A DNA stretch of 64,000 nt from NCBI GenBank assembly GCA_965243255.1, contig CBDEUH010000004.1, positions 3,009,622 to 3,073,621 of the forward strand, written 5' to 3'. Below the pieces are notes generated by a model. It had not been told where the DNA came from, ran no database searches, and saw nothing but the letters and a program-made list of their open reading frames with translations. Shown here piece after piece: positions 34,585-43,725 of this stretch; positions within the stretch are counted from its first letter, which is position 1, and each line of letters begins with the position of its first letter. This stretch comes from Bin87 sp965243255 (lineage in GTDB: Bacteria > Chloroflexota > Dehalococcoidia > Lucifugimonadales > UBA3495). Position numbers and translations under genes: made by a program.

Positions 34585-35886
34585 TCATACTATGGCCGGT
34601 TCCGTCGGGCTACGGACCGCCGAACTGCCGTCACTGGCGCGCTCCGTTCGACCGGCCAGGGGTTGCGCCAGCGCCTGGTTGATGTCTTCACCCCGTCGCA
34701 CCAGGTACACCGGGATGCCGTGCTGCGCCAAATAGTCGGCGGTAACCTGCCCCGTGGCGCCGGGTGCGGCCCCGGACTCATCGGCCACAAAAGAGGCGGC
34801 GTCGATGTAACACACGGCCACGTTGATGCCCTGCCGGCGCAGTCCCACCAGCGAATAAGTCCACTCCGGCCGGCGAGACGGTGTTATCACCATCAGCGTG
34901 TTGAACCCGGAAAGGTGCGGCCGCAGGTCGAGTATGAACCGCTCCAACGGCAACGCCCCGTCGGCGTGAACCCCGGCCAGGGTTTCCATCAACATACCCA
35001 GCTGCGCCGGACGGCGGTCGGGCTTCAGCATCCACAGGTTGCCGGCGTTTGCGGCCAAACCCGCCGGCAAGGCCGTTTCGTCCCAGTGCTGCACCAGCGA
35101 CGCGGCCACCGTTACCGCCAGTTCCTCGGTGTTGTCCGGCGGCGCGCCCACGTGCGAGCGACGTTCCATGTCCAGAACCGCCCACGCCTGCGCCGAAACC
35201 CCGATGTCGAACTCCTTCACCATCAGGCGGTTCATCCGGGCAGTATAGGGCCAGTGGATACGGCGAACGCTGTCGCCGTCGGCGTAATCCCGTACCGTGG
35301 ACGATTCCGGCGTAATGGCCTGCGTGCGGCGGGAAAATACGCTGTCGCTGGGCAGGTTGGCGAAGCGCCGGTCCAGGTCCGGCAGCGGCACGGTTTTCGG
35401 CAGCACGGTGTACGGCTGGCCGTCCAAAAAAGTGCGGTCGAGCCGGAACAGCCCGAAGGGATCCCGGGCCGTAACCCGCAGCTGTCCGGTGCGATATATC
35501 CCCCGCCGGGAGAGGTAGGTCGCTATGCGGAAAGAGCGCACCTGTCCCCTTACCAGCGCCACCGTCCGGCCACCCGGTTCCGGAAGGTCGGTGTCCTCAA
35601 CTACTTCCAGCCAGGATTTGGGCATCCGGCTGCGGTTCACCAGCTGTATTTGACCTTCCAGGTAATCGCCAACATGGCCCCGCGTGCCCAGCCGCATCAG
35701 CCTCACGTCCAGACCTCGCAGGTTCAGCCAGGCCCAGCCGTAGCCAATGACCACCAGCAGCAGCAGCGTGAACAGCAGCCGGTAGAAGAAGGGAAAGCCG
35801 GTGCCCAGAGAATAGAACAGCACTGCCAGGATCAGCAGACTGAACAATATCTTGCGCCGGTGTTGGCTGATTAAGGCCCTGATCAT
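34585..35886 (-). CDS. DUF58 protein
   Basis: A 433-residue protein with two N-terminal membrane helices (ILFSLLILAVLFYSLGTGF and FFYRLLFTLLLLVVIGYGWA) and a beta-rich domain, then the DUF58 core RDYADGDSVRRIHWPYTARM, and a VWA-like C-terminal fold with a MIDAS-like stretch. DUF58 proteins are partners of MoxR ATPases. It is 14 bases after MoxR and 7 before the transglutaminase-like gene, making a three-gene operon. Its function is probably in envelope assembly or stress, inferred from the module. Confidence 0.9.
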   Translation of the reverse strand: MIRALISQHRRKILFSLLILAVLFYSLGTGFPFFYRLLFTLLLLVVIGYGWAWLNLRGLDVRLMRLGTRGHVGDYLEGQIQLVNRSRMPKSWLEVVEDTDLPEPGGRTVALVRGQVRSFRIATYLSRRGIYRTGQLRVTARDPFGLFRLDRTFLDGQPYTVLPKTVPLPDLDRRFANLPSDSVFSRRTQAITPESSTVRDYADGDSVRRIHWPYTARMNRLMVKEFDIGVSAQAWAVLDMERRSHVGAPPDNTEELAVTVAASLVQHWDETALPAGLAANAGNLWMLKPDRRPAQLGMLMETLAGVHADGALPLERFILDLRPHLSGFNTLMVITPSRRPEWTYSLVGLRRQGINVAVCYIDAASFVADESGAAPGATGQVTADYLAQHGIPVYLVRRGEDINQALAQPLAGRTERASDGSSAVRSPTEPAIV

Positions 35887-35900
35887 GGCAATACGCCCGC

Positions 35901-36890
35901 CTACCTGGCCCCGGGCACTGGCACCGTGTCCAGCAGTTCCGCCACCAGCCGCTCCGGGCGCACGCCCCGCATCCGCGCCGCCGGCGTCAGCACGATGCGA
36001 TGCGATAGCACCCCTACCGCCAACTCCTTGATGTCGTCCGGCAGCACGTAGTCCCGCCCCCGGATCAGCGCCAGCGCCCGCCCGGTTCGAAACAGCCCCA
36101 GCGACGCCCGCGGCGATGCTCCCAGCGCCGCGTCGGGATGCGAGCGGGTGGCCTCCGCCAACGTCACCAGGTACTCCCGCACCAGGTCGTCCACGTACAC
36201 CGACCGCGCTTCCTCCTGCAATTGCAGCACGTCGTCTTGCGAGGCGATGGGCTGCAGGTCATGGATGGGGTGCGAATGTTCCTGCTGGGCGATGATGGTC
36301 ATTTCCTCATCGAACTGTGGATAACCGATGTTCACCCGCATCAGGAAGCGGTCCAACTGCGCCTCCGGCAGCGGGAACGTCCCCTCGTACTCAATGGAGT
36401 TCTGCGTGGCGATGACCAGAAACGGCGGCGTCAGCAAATGGCTCTCGCCGTCCACCGTCACCTGGCGCTCTTCCATCGCTTCCAGCAGCGCCGACTGCGT
36501 TTTGGGGGTAGCCCGGTTGATTTCGTCGGCCAGCACCAGCTGCGCGAATATCGGCCCCGACCGGAAACTGAACTCCCCATCGGCCTGGTTATAGACCGAC
36601 ACCCCGGTAACGTCGCTGGGCAACATGTCCGGGGTGAACTGGATCCGTGAAAAAGACCCCCCGATGGACACGGCCAGCGCCCGCGCCAGCATCGTCTTGC
36701 CCACGCCCGGCACGTCCTCCACCAGGATGTGCCCCTCGGCGATAAAGGCCGCCAACGCCTGCTCAATCGCGTCGTTCTTGCCCACGATTACCGTGGCTAC
36801 GTTATCGGCAATCCGCCGGGCCACCGCGGTCGCCGCAGCAACCCCCGGCGATACCCCAGTATCGGATAGGACTGTTGCGGTATTCTGCAC
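35901..36890 (-). CDS. MoxR-type AAA ATPase (copy 2)
   Basis: A 329-residue AAA+ ATPase with Walker A VEDVPGVGKTMLAR, Walker B LVLADEINRATP, sensor VIATQNSIEYEGTFP and EAQLDRFLMR. It heads the MoxR-DUF58-TgpA operon. The frame's first codon is GTG at 36890, without a clear Shine-Dalgarno; the start could be inside, near the first conserved block. The other MoxR at 21935 is a separate paralog. The expected role is ATP-driven remodelling of the DUF58/TgpA pair. Confidence 0.9.
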   Translation of the reverse strand: MQNTATVLSDTGVSPGVAAATAVARRIADNVATVIVGKNDAIEQALAAFIAEGHILVEDVPGVGKTMLARALAVSIGGSFSRIQFTPDMLPSDVTGVSVYNQADGEFSFRSGPIFAQLVLADEINRATPKTQSALLEAMEERQVTVDGESHLLTPPFLVIATQNSIEYEGTFPLPEAQLDRFLMRVNIGYPQFDEEMTIIAQQEHSHPIHDLQPIASQDDVLQLQEEARSVYVDDLVREYLVTLAEATRSHPDAALGASPRASLGLFRTGRALALIRGRDYVLPDDIKELAVGVLSHRIVLTPAARMRGVRPERLVAELLDTVPVPGAR

Positions 36891-36940
36891 GAGCGGACTC
36901 CAACTGTTTCAGTGTGTTCCGCCAGTTTAGCATAGGTTAT

Positions 36941-37669
36941 CTAGCGGTTCCGCAACCCTGGCATCCCCACCCGCCGCTCGGTTCCGTTAATTATGCGCCG
37001 TATGTTGTCGCGGTGCTGCCAGATGATGACCGTTCCGCCCACGAATGCGTAGAACGTGTACGCCTGGTGATGTTCCAGCAGTAGCGACAACGCCAGGCTG
37101 ATGATGGCCACCGCCAGCGTTCCCACAATGCTGCCCAGCGACAGGTAGCGGCTGGACAGCGTAATCGCCAGAAACAGCCCGCACCCGGCCAGCGCCACCC
37201 AGGGCGCCATCACCGACAGCCCGCCCAGCCCCGGCATTATGCCCCGCCCACCCCGGAATCTCAGGAACACCGGCCAGTTGTGCCCGCACAGCACGGCCAG
37301 CGCAGCCGCCGCTTCCGCCGCCCCCGCGCCGAATACCTGCCCCGCCAGCAGCACGGCTAGTATCGCCTTGCCCGCGTCCAGCACGAAAACCAGCATCGCC
37401 GCCTTGCCCCCGGCCGTCCGCAGGATGTTGGACATGCCCGTGCGCCCGCTGCCAAAGTCCCGGATGTCCTCGCCCATGCTCAGGTTCACCAGCACGTACC
37501 CCCAGGACAGGGAACCAAACAGGTAGCAGATTGCAACCAACGCCCCGTAGCCAACGGCTTCCGGCATCTGCGGCCCCACGGCCAGCAGGACAATGCCTCC
37601 TGCCACCAGCAGGGGCGCGGCCGCCAGCATCGCCAGGCTGGCCCGACTCGCCCGGCGCAGCGCCGTCAT
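36941..37669 (-). CDS. plsY: Glycerol-3-phosphate acyltransferase PlsY
   Basis: A 242-residue membrane enzyme that transfers the acyl group of acylphosphate to glycerol-3-phosphate, starting phospholipid synthesis. All three PlsY motifs are present: DFGSGRTGMSN, CGHNWPVFLRFRGGRGI and, near the C-terminus, WQHRDNIRRIINGTE. The N-terminus has an extra membrane helix compared with the compact PlsY. The ATG overlaps the der stop (ATGA). A divergent paralog is encoded at 18095. Confidence 0.92.
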   Translation of the reverse strand: MTALRRASRASLAMLAAAPLLVAGGIVLLAVGPQMPEAVGYGALVAICYLFGSLSWGYVLVNLSMGEDIRDFGSGRTGMSNILRTAGGKAAMLVFVLDAGKAILAVLLAGQVFGAGAAEAAAALAVLCGHNWPVFLRFRGGRGIMPGLGGLSVMAPWVALAGCGLFLAITLSSRYLSLGSIVGTLAVAIISLALSLLLEHHQAYTFYAFVGGTVIIWQHRDNIRRIINGTERRVGMPGLRNR

Positions 37670-39276
37670 CGCCGGGATTCACGCCGGCGCGCTGCGCTCG
37701 ACCCAGGCGCCCGGACTCCTGCCCGCGACGGCCGCTGTTCCCGCTCCGGCCGGAATATCAGCCGCAGGTGCGTTCGGTCAAACCCGAACTTCTCCCGTAT
37801 CCGGTTTTCCAGGTAGCGATGGTACGAGAAATGCACCAGCTTGGGGTCGTTCACGCTGAACGCGAAGGTCGGCGGGTTCACTCCCACCTGGCGCACCCGG
37901 CGGATGCGCAGCCGGTTGCGGATGTTCCCCCGCTGCGATGGCGGCGTATGCGTCGAAACCGCGTCCGCCAGCAGATACTGCAGCTCCCGGTACGGCACCC
38001 GCTTCTGCCTCTCCTCCCACAGCGATATGGCCGTGTCCAACAGCTCGTCAATGCCCTCCCCGGTCAGCGCCGAGGTGAAGCACACCGGCACGTATGACAT
38101 GAAGTGCAGCCGCTCCTGCACTCGATGCAGGCTGCGTTCCATGCGAAAGCGGTTTCGGTTCACCAGGTCCCACTTGTTCACCGCTACTATCAACCCCCGG
38201 TTGGTGTCCCAGGCCAACCCCGCTATGTGCGCGTCCTGCGCCGTGGCCAGTTCCGTCGCGTCGGTTACCAGTATCACCATGTCGCTGCGATGCACCGCGT
38301 TCACCGCCCGCAGCACGCTGTACCGCTCAATCCCCCGTTCAACCTGCCCGGGACGGCGGATGCCGGCGGTGTCCACCAGCGTCACCGAATGGCCGCGGTA
38401 CGTGATCTCCGTATCCAGCGCGTCCCGCGTCGTGCCGGCCACCGGGCTGACGATGCTGCGCTCCTGGCCAATGATGGTGTTGGTCAGCAGCGACTTGCCC
38501 ACGTTGGTGCGGCCCACGATGGCCAGCCGCATTGCCGTGGGCATGGCAATCTCCGGCTCGTCGCTGTCGTCAGCCCCGGCTTCCTCGTCGGGCCAGCCTT
38601 CCATCTCGCCATCCGGCCCGTCCGGTGCGTCGTCCCACAGGTCGGCCAGTTCCGGCGCCGGCAGCAGCTCAACGACGCGCTCCAGCAGGTCGTAAATGCC
38701 GTAGTTATGGTAGGCCGATATGAACGACGTTTCGTTGATTCCCAGTCCGTAAAACTCGGCCGCCGCGATCTCCCGGTTGTCGTTGTCAACTTTGTTCACG
38801 GCCAGCACCACCGGCTTGTCGGTGCGCCGCAGCCGCTGGGCCACCGCTTCGTCCGTGGCGGTCAGCCCCTGGATGGCGTCGGTGATGAACACGATGACGT
38901 CCGCCGCCCCCATGGCCATGTCGGCCTGCTGCTGCACCCTTTGCGGTATGTGCCCGTCCGGGTCGTCCTCCAGCCCGCCGGTGTCCACCAGCAGGAAAGA
39001 ACGGCCCTTCCACGATGCCCGGGAAATCAGCCGGTCCCGCGTCGTTCCCGCCACCTCCGACACTATCGCGTGCCGCCGCGACAGTATCCGGTTGAACAGC
39101 GACGACTTCCCCACGTTGGGCCGCCCGATAATCGCCACCATCGGCACGGATTCCACCACCGGGTTCCGCCGCTCCTCCGGCTCCGCCGCACCCTCAACCC
39201 CATCGCCCTCGGCATCGACTTCTGCGTCAACGTCAACCGTTTCCATCGTATCCGTAATCTGTTCCATATCGCTCAT
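37666..39276 (-). CDS. der: GTPase Der (EngA)
   Basis: A 536-residue GTPase with two tandem G domains and a KH-like C-terminal domain, required for 50S subunit assembly. G1 motifs are GRPNVGKSSLFNRI (first) and GRTNVGKSLLTNTI (second); both DTGG/DTAGI and NKVD/NKWD are visible. An acidic linker and a 36-residue acidic N-terminal extension (VDVDAEVDAEGDG) are longer than in E. coli. The start is set at ATG 39276; the frame upstream reads through repeats. The C-terminal Arg-rich tail is probably rRNA-binding. Confidence 0.94.
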   Translation of the reverse strand: MSDMEQITDTMETVDVDAEVDAEGDGVEGAAEPEERRNPVVESVPMVAIIGRPNVGKSSLFNRILSRRHAIVSEVAGTTRDRLISRASWKGRSFLLVDTGGLEDDPDGHIPQRVQQQADMAMGAADVIVFITDAIQGLTATDEAVAQRLRRTDKPVVLAVNKVDNDNREIAAAEFYGLGINETSFISAYHNYGIYDLLERVVELLPAPELADLWDDAPDGPDGEMEGWPDEEAGADDSDEPEIAMPTAMRLAIVGRTNVGKSLLTNTIIGQERSIVSPVAGTTRDALDTEITYRGHSVTLVDTAGIRRPGQVERGIERYSVLRAVNAVHRSDMVILVTDATELATAQDAHIAGLAWDTNRGLIVAVNKWDLVNRNRFRMERSLHRVQERLHFMSYVPVCFTSALTGEGIDELLDTAISLWEERQKRVPYRELQYLLADAVSTHTPPSQRGNIRNRLRIRRVRQVGVNPPTFAFSVNDPKLVHFSYHRYLENRIREKFGFDRTHLRLIFRPEREQRPSRAGVRAPGSSAARRRESRR

Positions 39277-39340
39277 AGTGGTTAACAACCTACTATCGCT
39301 GCCCCACCCCGTCAACCGCTCCCTCCCCCACTGCCACCGC

Positions 39341-39390
39341 CATTCCCGCGCAGAGCCTGCCCCGTACTTGATACGGGGCGGGAATCCAGG
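39341..39390. repeat. Nested repeat: family A palindrome interrupted by a family B palindrome
   Basis: CATTCCCGCG (39341-39350) and CGGGAATCCAGG (39379-39390) are the two arms of family A. Between them is AGAGCCTG and the full CCCCGTACTTGATACGGGG (39360-39378). Arms and insert are both perfect, so the insert keeps the hairpin. Confidence 0.8.
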
Positions 39391-39408
39391 AGCGCGATGG
39401 AGACGCAA

Positions 39409-39480
39409 CCCCAATCCTGCCAATCCCCCAATCCCCCAATCCCCCAATCCCCCAATCCCCAAAATCCTGATTCTGACAAA
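39409..39480. repeat. Tandem AATCCCCC units ending in family D, copy 3
   Basis: After CCCCAATCCTGCC come about five 8-base units AATCCCCC (39422-39460), then AAAATCCTGATTCTGACAAA. On the minus strand this reads as (GGGGGATT)n, which could form a G-quadruplex. Confidence 0.85.
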
Positions 39481-39550
39481 ACTCCCGACGCCCGGCCTAT
39501 TGACAATGCGTAGAACGTCCGTTCATAATAACCTCATCGCTAGCGAAACC

Positions 39551-39575
39551 AGCCTGCCCCGTACTTGATACGGGG
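39551..39575. repeat. Family B palindrome, copy 3
   Basis: AGCCTGCCCCGTACTTGATA followed by CGGGG. The 25 bases are identical to those at 39354-39378, including the AGCCTG flank. Confidence 0.8.
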
Positions 39576-39670
39576 GTAACCCACAGCCTGCAACGAGGTA
39601 AATCAAGAACCATCACGGTTCCGGTCGTCAACGGCCACAACCGTCAGCAAATCCTAACAACGCACGCCGG

Positions 39671-39863
39671 TACGGTCACTGCTGCCATTGACGGATAACA
39701 GATCCCCGTCACAAACACTGGAAGTGACAACGGTGCGGCCACAGCTGCCATTGGCGGATAACAGATGACCGTCATAGACACCGGAAGTGGCAACGGCGCG
39801 ATACCACTGCGGCCATTGGCGGAGAACTGACTGCCGTCACAAAAACACCTATGTGGAAGTGCG
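39671..39863. repeat. 63-bp imperfect tandem repeat, about three copies
   Basis: Unit 1 (39671-39733) and unit 2 (39734-39796) are exactly 63 bases and share GCTGCCATTG-CGGATAACAG, CCGTCA and GGAAGTG-CAACGG. Unit 3 (39797-39863) is longer and more diverged. The period is a multiple of three and the minus strand stays open, but the encoded peptide has no known pattern. Confidence 0.8.
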
Positions 39864-39922
39864 TAACCAACCCCCGGCCGTGGGGCTGACAACGACCACC
39901 TTACCTCTCGCAGGCTACCCCA

Positions 39923-39968
39923 GAATCCCGAAAAATCCGCAAATCCCGAAAATCCTGATTCTGACAAT
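39923..39968. repeat. Family D repeat, copy 4
   Basis: AATCCCGAA, AAATCCGCA and AATCCCGAA units end in AATCCTGATTCTGACAATT (39951-39969). It is about 150 bases before selB. Confidence 0.8.
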
Positions 39969-40121
39969 TCCCCACCACCGGAGGCCAACCCCAACAAAAT
40001 GAACCACACCAAACGAAGCCCCCCATCCTGACCGCCTTCCCGGCGGCGAGACCAAGCCGGCCCCGAAACTGTGGTATCGTGTACCCGCTCTCGCCACGCC
40101 AAACCTTCAGGCTCCAGTCCT

Positions 40122-41987
40122 ATGTACGTTATCGGCACCGCCGGCCACGTTGACCACGGCAAATCCACCCTGGTCAAGGCCCTCACCGACATCGACCCCG
40201 ACCGTCTCCCGGAGGAAAAAGAACGGGAGATGACCGTTGACCTCGGCTTCGCCTGGATGACCCTGCCCAGCGGACGGGAAATCAGCATCGTCGATGTCCC
40301 CGGCCACGAACGCTTCATCAAGAATATGCTCGCCGGCGTCGGCGCCATCGACCTGGCCATGCTCATCGTCGCCGCCGACGAAAGCGTGATGCCCCAGACC
40401 CGCGAGCACCTGGCCATCCTCGACCTGCTCCGCATCCGCCGCGGCCTGGTCGTCATCACCAAGACCGACCTCGTGGACGACGAACTCGTCGAGCTGGTCA
40501 AGGCCGAGGTCGAAGATACCCTCGCCGACACCGCCTTCGACGGCTGCGACATGGTCCCCGTCTCCGCCTACACCGGCGCCGGCATGGACGACCTCAAAGC
40601 CGCCATCGACGCCATCCTGTACGACACCGAAACCCGCCGCGACCTGGGCCGCCCTCGCCTGCCCGTTGACCGCTGCTTTACCGTCAGCGGCTTCGGCACC
40701 GTGGTAACCGGCACCCTCATCGATGGCTCCGTAGCCGTCGGTCAGCAGATCGAGCTGGCCCCCTCCGGACGGCAGGCCCGCATCCGCGGCTTGCAGAGCC
40801 ACAAGTCCCGCCTCGATTCCGCCGCGCCGGGCGTCCGCCTGGCCCTCAACCTCTCCGGCATCTCCCGCGACGACGTGCTCCGCGGCGAAGTCCTCACCAA
40901 CCCCGGCTGGCTGCGACCCACCCGCCGCTTCGACGCCAACCTCCGCATGGTCAAGGGCGCGCCCCACGCCCTCAAGCACAACGAAGGCGTAACCTTTCAC
41001 CTCTTCACCGCCGAAACCACCGGCCGCGTCCGCCTCCTCGACGCCGACCGTCTGCAGCCCGGCAGCGAGGGCTGGGTTCAGGTCCTCCTGGACGAGCCCC
41101 TGCCCATGGTCAAGGGCGACTTCTTCGTGCTGCGCTCCTCCGAGGATACCCTGGGCGGCGGACAAATCGCCGACCCCAACCCGGCCCGCCGCCATCGCCG
41201 TTTCGCCCCCGACGTCCTGGAACGCCTCACCATGCTCGACGCCGGCGCCAGCGAAGATGTCATCTTCACCATCGCCGACCAGATGGGCCCCTGCGATTTG
41301 CAAACCCTTTCCCAACGCTCCAACCTTTCCGAAGCCGAGGTCCTGGAGCGCCTAGGCCCCCTCGCCGATGCCGGGGAAATCGTCCAGCTGGGCGAAATGG
41401 GCCTACAAAACGACGCCGTCGCCTATTCCCGCCGCGGCTGGGACATCCTCCGCAATCAGGCCCAGGTCGCTTTGCAGGCTTATCATAACCAGTACTCGCT
41501 GCGACGGGGCGCGCCGCCCCAGGAACTGCGCAGCCGGCTCAAAGTATCCCAGCCCGTCTATCTGCGCGCCGCCGCCCGCCTCGCCGATGAGGGCGTCCTG
41601 GTTGACGATGCCGGTTTGATGCGCACTCCCGACCACACCGTGGCCTTGACCGATAGCCAGCAGAGCAATGTTGCCGAGTACCTGTCAACGCTGTCCGCCG
41701 ACCCGTGGGCTCCCCCCACCGACCGCCCCGTTGACCCGGAGCTGTTGGCCTACCTGCAGGAACGGGGCGACGTGGTAAAAGTCAACGAAACCGTGATCTT
41801 CACCTCCGCGGCCTACCAAGACATGGAGGCCAGAATCGTCGCCCATCTCCAGCAAAACGGCAGCGTAACCGTGGCCGACGCCCGCACCATCTTCGGCACC
41901 AGCCGCAAGTACGTCCTGCCCCTGCTGGAATACCTCGACCGCCAGCGCATCACCCGACGAGTTGGCGACGAGCGCGTCCTGCGATAG
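40122..41987 (+). CDS. selB: Selenocysteine-specific elongation factor SelB
   Basis: A 621-residue EF-Tu-like GTPase that delivers Sec-tRNA to UGA codons with a SECIS. GTPase motifs: GTAGHVDHGKSTLV, DVPGHERFI, TKTD. Domains 2 and 3 follow (VSGFGTVVTGTL), and the C-terminal winged-helix domains (about 370-620) bind the SECIS. The start is the ATG giving MYVIGTAGHVDHG. No selA, selC or selD is in the window, and no in-frame UGA was found in neighbouring genes, so the selenoproteins must be elsewhere. The nurA gene follows after 4 bases. Confidence 0.9.
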   Translation: MYVIGTAGHVDHGKSTLVKALTDIDPDRLPEEKEREMTVDLGFAWMTLPSGREISIVDVPGHERFIKNMLAGVGAIDLAMLIVAADESVMPQTREHLAILDLLRIRRGLVVITKTDLVDDELVELVKAEVEDTLADTAFDGCDMVPVSAYTGAGMDDLKAAIDAILYDTETRRDLGRPRLPVDRCFTVSGFGTVVTGTLIDGSVAVGQQIELAPSGRQARIRGLQSHKSRLDSAAPGVRLALNLSGISRDDVLRGEVLTNPGWLRPTRRFDANLRMVKGAPHALKHNEGVTFHLFTAETTGRVRLLDADRLQPGSEGWVQVLLDEPLPMVKGDFFVLRSSEDTLGGGQIADPNPARRHRRFAPDVLERLTMLDAGASEDVIFTIADQMGPCDLQTLSQRSNLSEAEVLERLGPLADAGEIVQLGEMGLQNDAVAYSRRGWDILRNQAQVALQAYHNQYSLRRGAPPQELRSRLKVSQPVYLRAAARLADEGVLVDDAGLMRTPDHTVALTDSQQSNVAEYLSTLSADPWAPPTDRPVDPELLAYLQERGDVVKVNETVIFTSAAYQDMEARIVAHLQQNGSVTVADARTIFGTSRKYVLPLLEYLDRQRITRRVGDERVLR

Positions 41988-41991
41988 CGTT

Positions 41992-43218
41992 ATGGCGCTG
42001 GACTTCGGCCAGACTACCCATCAGCTCATGGCGGCCATGGACGGCGTCGTCAGCGCCACCCGTTCCCGCCGCCAGCGTTTCGCCGACACCATCGACCGCG
42101 CCTGGGCCGTCTCGTCCGACGAGGCCGCCCGCCGGACCTCCACCTCCGGGCGGCGCCCCTTCATCGTCGCCCGCACCGGCCCGGAGGGTCTGCTGGACAC
42201 CATCCCTCCGCCCGACGTTCCCCATCGTTGGACGGCCCTCTCCGTGGACGGTTCCCACATCGACGTTGACCGGCACCTGCCCCTGCCCTGCTACCTCATC
42301 AACATGGGCGGCTGCGTCATCACCTACGGTCCGGAGCCTGACTGCCAGGTATTCAGCGAACCGCACCTGGCCGTTGACGATGCCGACCTCTACCTCCGTC
42401 CCGCCGACGGCTCCCGCGATGAAACCCTGATCTCCGGCCAGCTTCTCGGCGCACTCCGCACCGTGCAGGAAGTCGAGCGCCTGGCCGACGCCGTGGACGC
42501 GCTCCCCGACGATATGCCCGCCCTGGCCCTGCTCGACGGCACGCTGGCCTTCTGGGACCTGCAGCGTGGCAACTATCCCCGCTACGTCAGCGATATGCTC
42601 ATCGACCAGCGCCTGCGCAACGCATTGGGTCGCCTGCGCGCTGCCTCTGATGATGGCCGCCCCCTGGCGATGGCAGCCTACACCTCCCGTCCCAGGACCA
42701 CCGAGGTGGCCGGCGCGGTGCGCGTCGCCCTCTGCGGCAGCGACGCCGCCGAATGCACCCGCCGTTGCAGCGCCCGCCGCTCCGACCTGATGCAGTGCGA
42801 CGCCGCTGCCGGCTTCGACGACCGGGAACTCTTTGAAGCCGCCCTGGAATCGGGCCACCGCTCGCCGCTGTATCAGTCGGGTCGCTTGTCGTCCCGCTTC
42901 GCCGTCGGCATGGAGCTGGGCGAGGAGTGGAGCCACTTCTACTACCTGCATAGCGGAACCGAGGTGGCCCGCGTTGAGGTTCCCGACTGGGTATCCGCAG
43001 ATTCTCAGCTGCTCTCCCTCAGCCACGCCCTGCTGGCCAAACAGTGCGAGTTGGGCTTCGGCTACCCCGTCGCCATTTCCGAGGCCCACGAGCAAGCCGT
43101 AATAACCGGACACGACCGCGCCGAGTTCCGCAAGCTGGCCCTGCTCCTCTTGGAACAACAAGGCCTGCCCACCGACGAATCCGCCAAGTCGATATCCAAA
43201 CGCCGTCCCTGGCTGTAG
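41992..43218 (+). CDS. NurA-domain nuclease
   Basis: A 408-residue protein of the NurA family, a 5'-3' nuclease that with HerA resects DNA ends in archaea and some bacteria. The first catalytic region is TALSVDGSHID (Asp in the DGS motif), and the C-terminal region ISEAHEQAVITGHDRAEFRK matches the conserved end. It lies 4 bases after selB, and the ATG at 41992 is chosen over in-frame codons inside selB. No herA is in the window. The length is normal for the bacterial form. Confidence 0.85.
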   Translation: MALDFGQTTHQLMAAMDGVVSATRSRRQRFADTIDRAWAVSSDEAARRTSTSGRRPFIVARTGPEGLLDTIPPPDVPHRWTALSVDGSHIDVDRHLPLPCYLINMGGCVITYGPEPDCQVFSEPHLAVDDADLYLRPADGSRDETLISGQLLGALRTVQEVERLADAVDALPDDMPALALLDGTLAFWDLQRGNYPRYVSDMLIDQRLRNALGRLRAASDDGRPLAMAAYTSRPRTTEVAGAVRVALCGSDAAECTRRCSARRSDLMQCDAAAGFDDRELFEAALESGHRSPLYQSGRLSSRFAVGMELGEEWSHFYYLHSGTEVARVEVPDWVSADSQLLSLSHALLAKQCELGFGYPVAISEAHEQAVITGHDRAEFRKLALLLLEQQGLPTDESAKSISKRRPWL

Positions 43219-43239
43219 AAATTCAAGGAGGTACTCCAA

Positions 43240-43725
43240 ATGGGAGCATTAAACGATCTGGCCGCATCCGTGGCGGCAATCCTGAAAGAACGCGGCGACA
43301 CCCTCGCCGTTTCCGAATCATCCTGCGGCGGCCTGATTTCCGCCGCCCTGGTATCCATCCCCGGCGCGTCGGCCTATTACGTCGGGGGCTCGGTGGTCTA
43401 TACCCGAACCGCCCAGCAGGGACTGCTCCACGTTCCCGATTCCGCCATGGAGGGCCATCGCGCCAGCACCGAATACTACGCCCTGCTCAACGCCCGCACC
43501 TCCCGCGAAATTATGGGCACCACCTGGGCCTTGGCCGAAACCGGCGCTAGCGGCCCCACTGGCAACCGCTACGGCGACAATTACGGACATGCCTGCTTCG
43601 GCGTCGCCGGCCCGGTGGAACGCTCCCAGACGCTGGAAACCGGCAGCCCCGACCGGGAGGACAATATGTGGGTCTTCGCCCGCACTGCCCTGGCCCTGCT
43701 CGAAGACGCCCTCAAGGCGGCGTGA
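43240..43725 (+). CDS. CinA-type nicotinamide-nucleotide amidohydrolase
   Basis: A 161-residue protein of the CinA C-terminal (PncC) family, which deamidates nicotinamide mononucleotide for NAD recycling. Motifs: VSESSCGGLISAALVSIPGAS (with the catalytic Ser and Lys-like region), YYVGGSVVYT, and ETGASGPTGNRYG. The usual N-terminal ADP-ribose domain of CinA is absent, as in stand-alone PncC. AAGGAGG at 43225 supports the start. Its 3' end overlaps the convergent metallopeptidase gene by 14 bases. Confidence 0.87.
   Translation: MGALNDLAASVAAILKERGDTLAVSESSCGGLISAALVSIPGASAYYVGGSVVYTRTAQQGLLHVPDSAMEGHRASTEYYALLNARTSREIMGTTWALAETGASGPTGNRYGDNYGHACFGVAGPVERSQTLETGSPDREDNMWVFARTALALLEDALKAA

Larger units (their letters stand above)
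39277..40121. other. Gene-free repeat island between der and selB
   Basis: 845 bases without a convincing gene. From left to right it contains a family A palindrome split by a family B element (39341-39390), an 8-base tandem run ending in a family D element (39409-39480), a second family B element (39551-39575), a 63-base tandem repeat (39671-39863) and another family D element (39923-39968). Open frames on the minus strand here follow the repeat period and carry no family signature. Promoters for der and selB must lie in this region. Confidence 0.75.

Noticed and set aside
39409..39480. Short direct repeats that look at first like a CRISPR array
   Set aside because: Units are 8 bases without unique spacers, and there are no cas genes.
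39644..40552. Minus-strand open frame of about 300 codons through the 39.6-40.5 kb region
   Set aside because: Half of it is antisense to selB, and the rest follows the 63-bp tandem repeat; no start signal or family motif.
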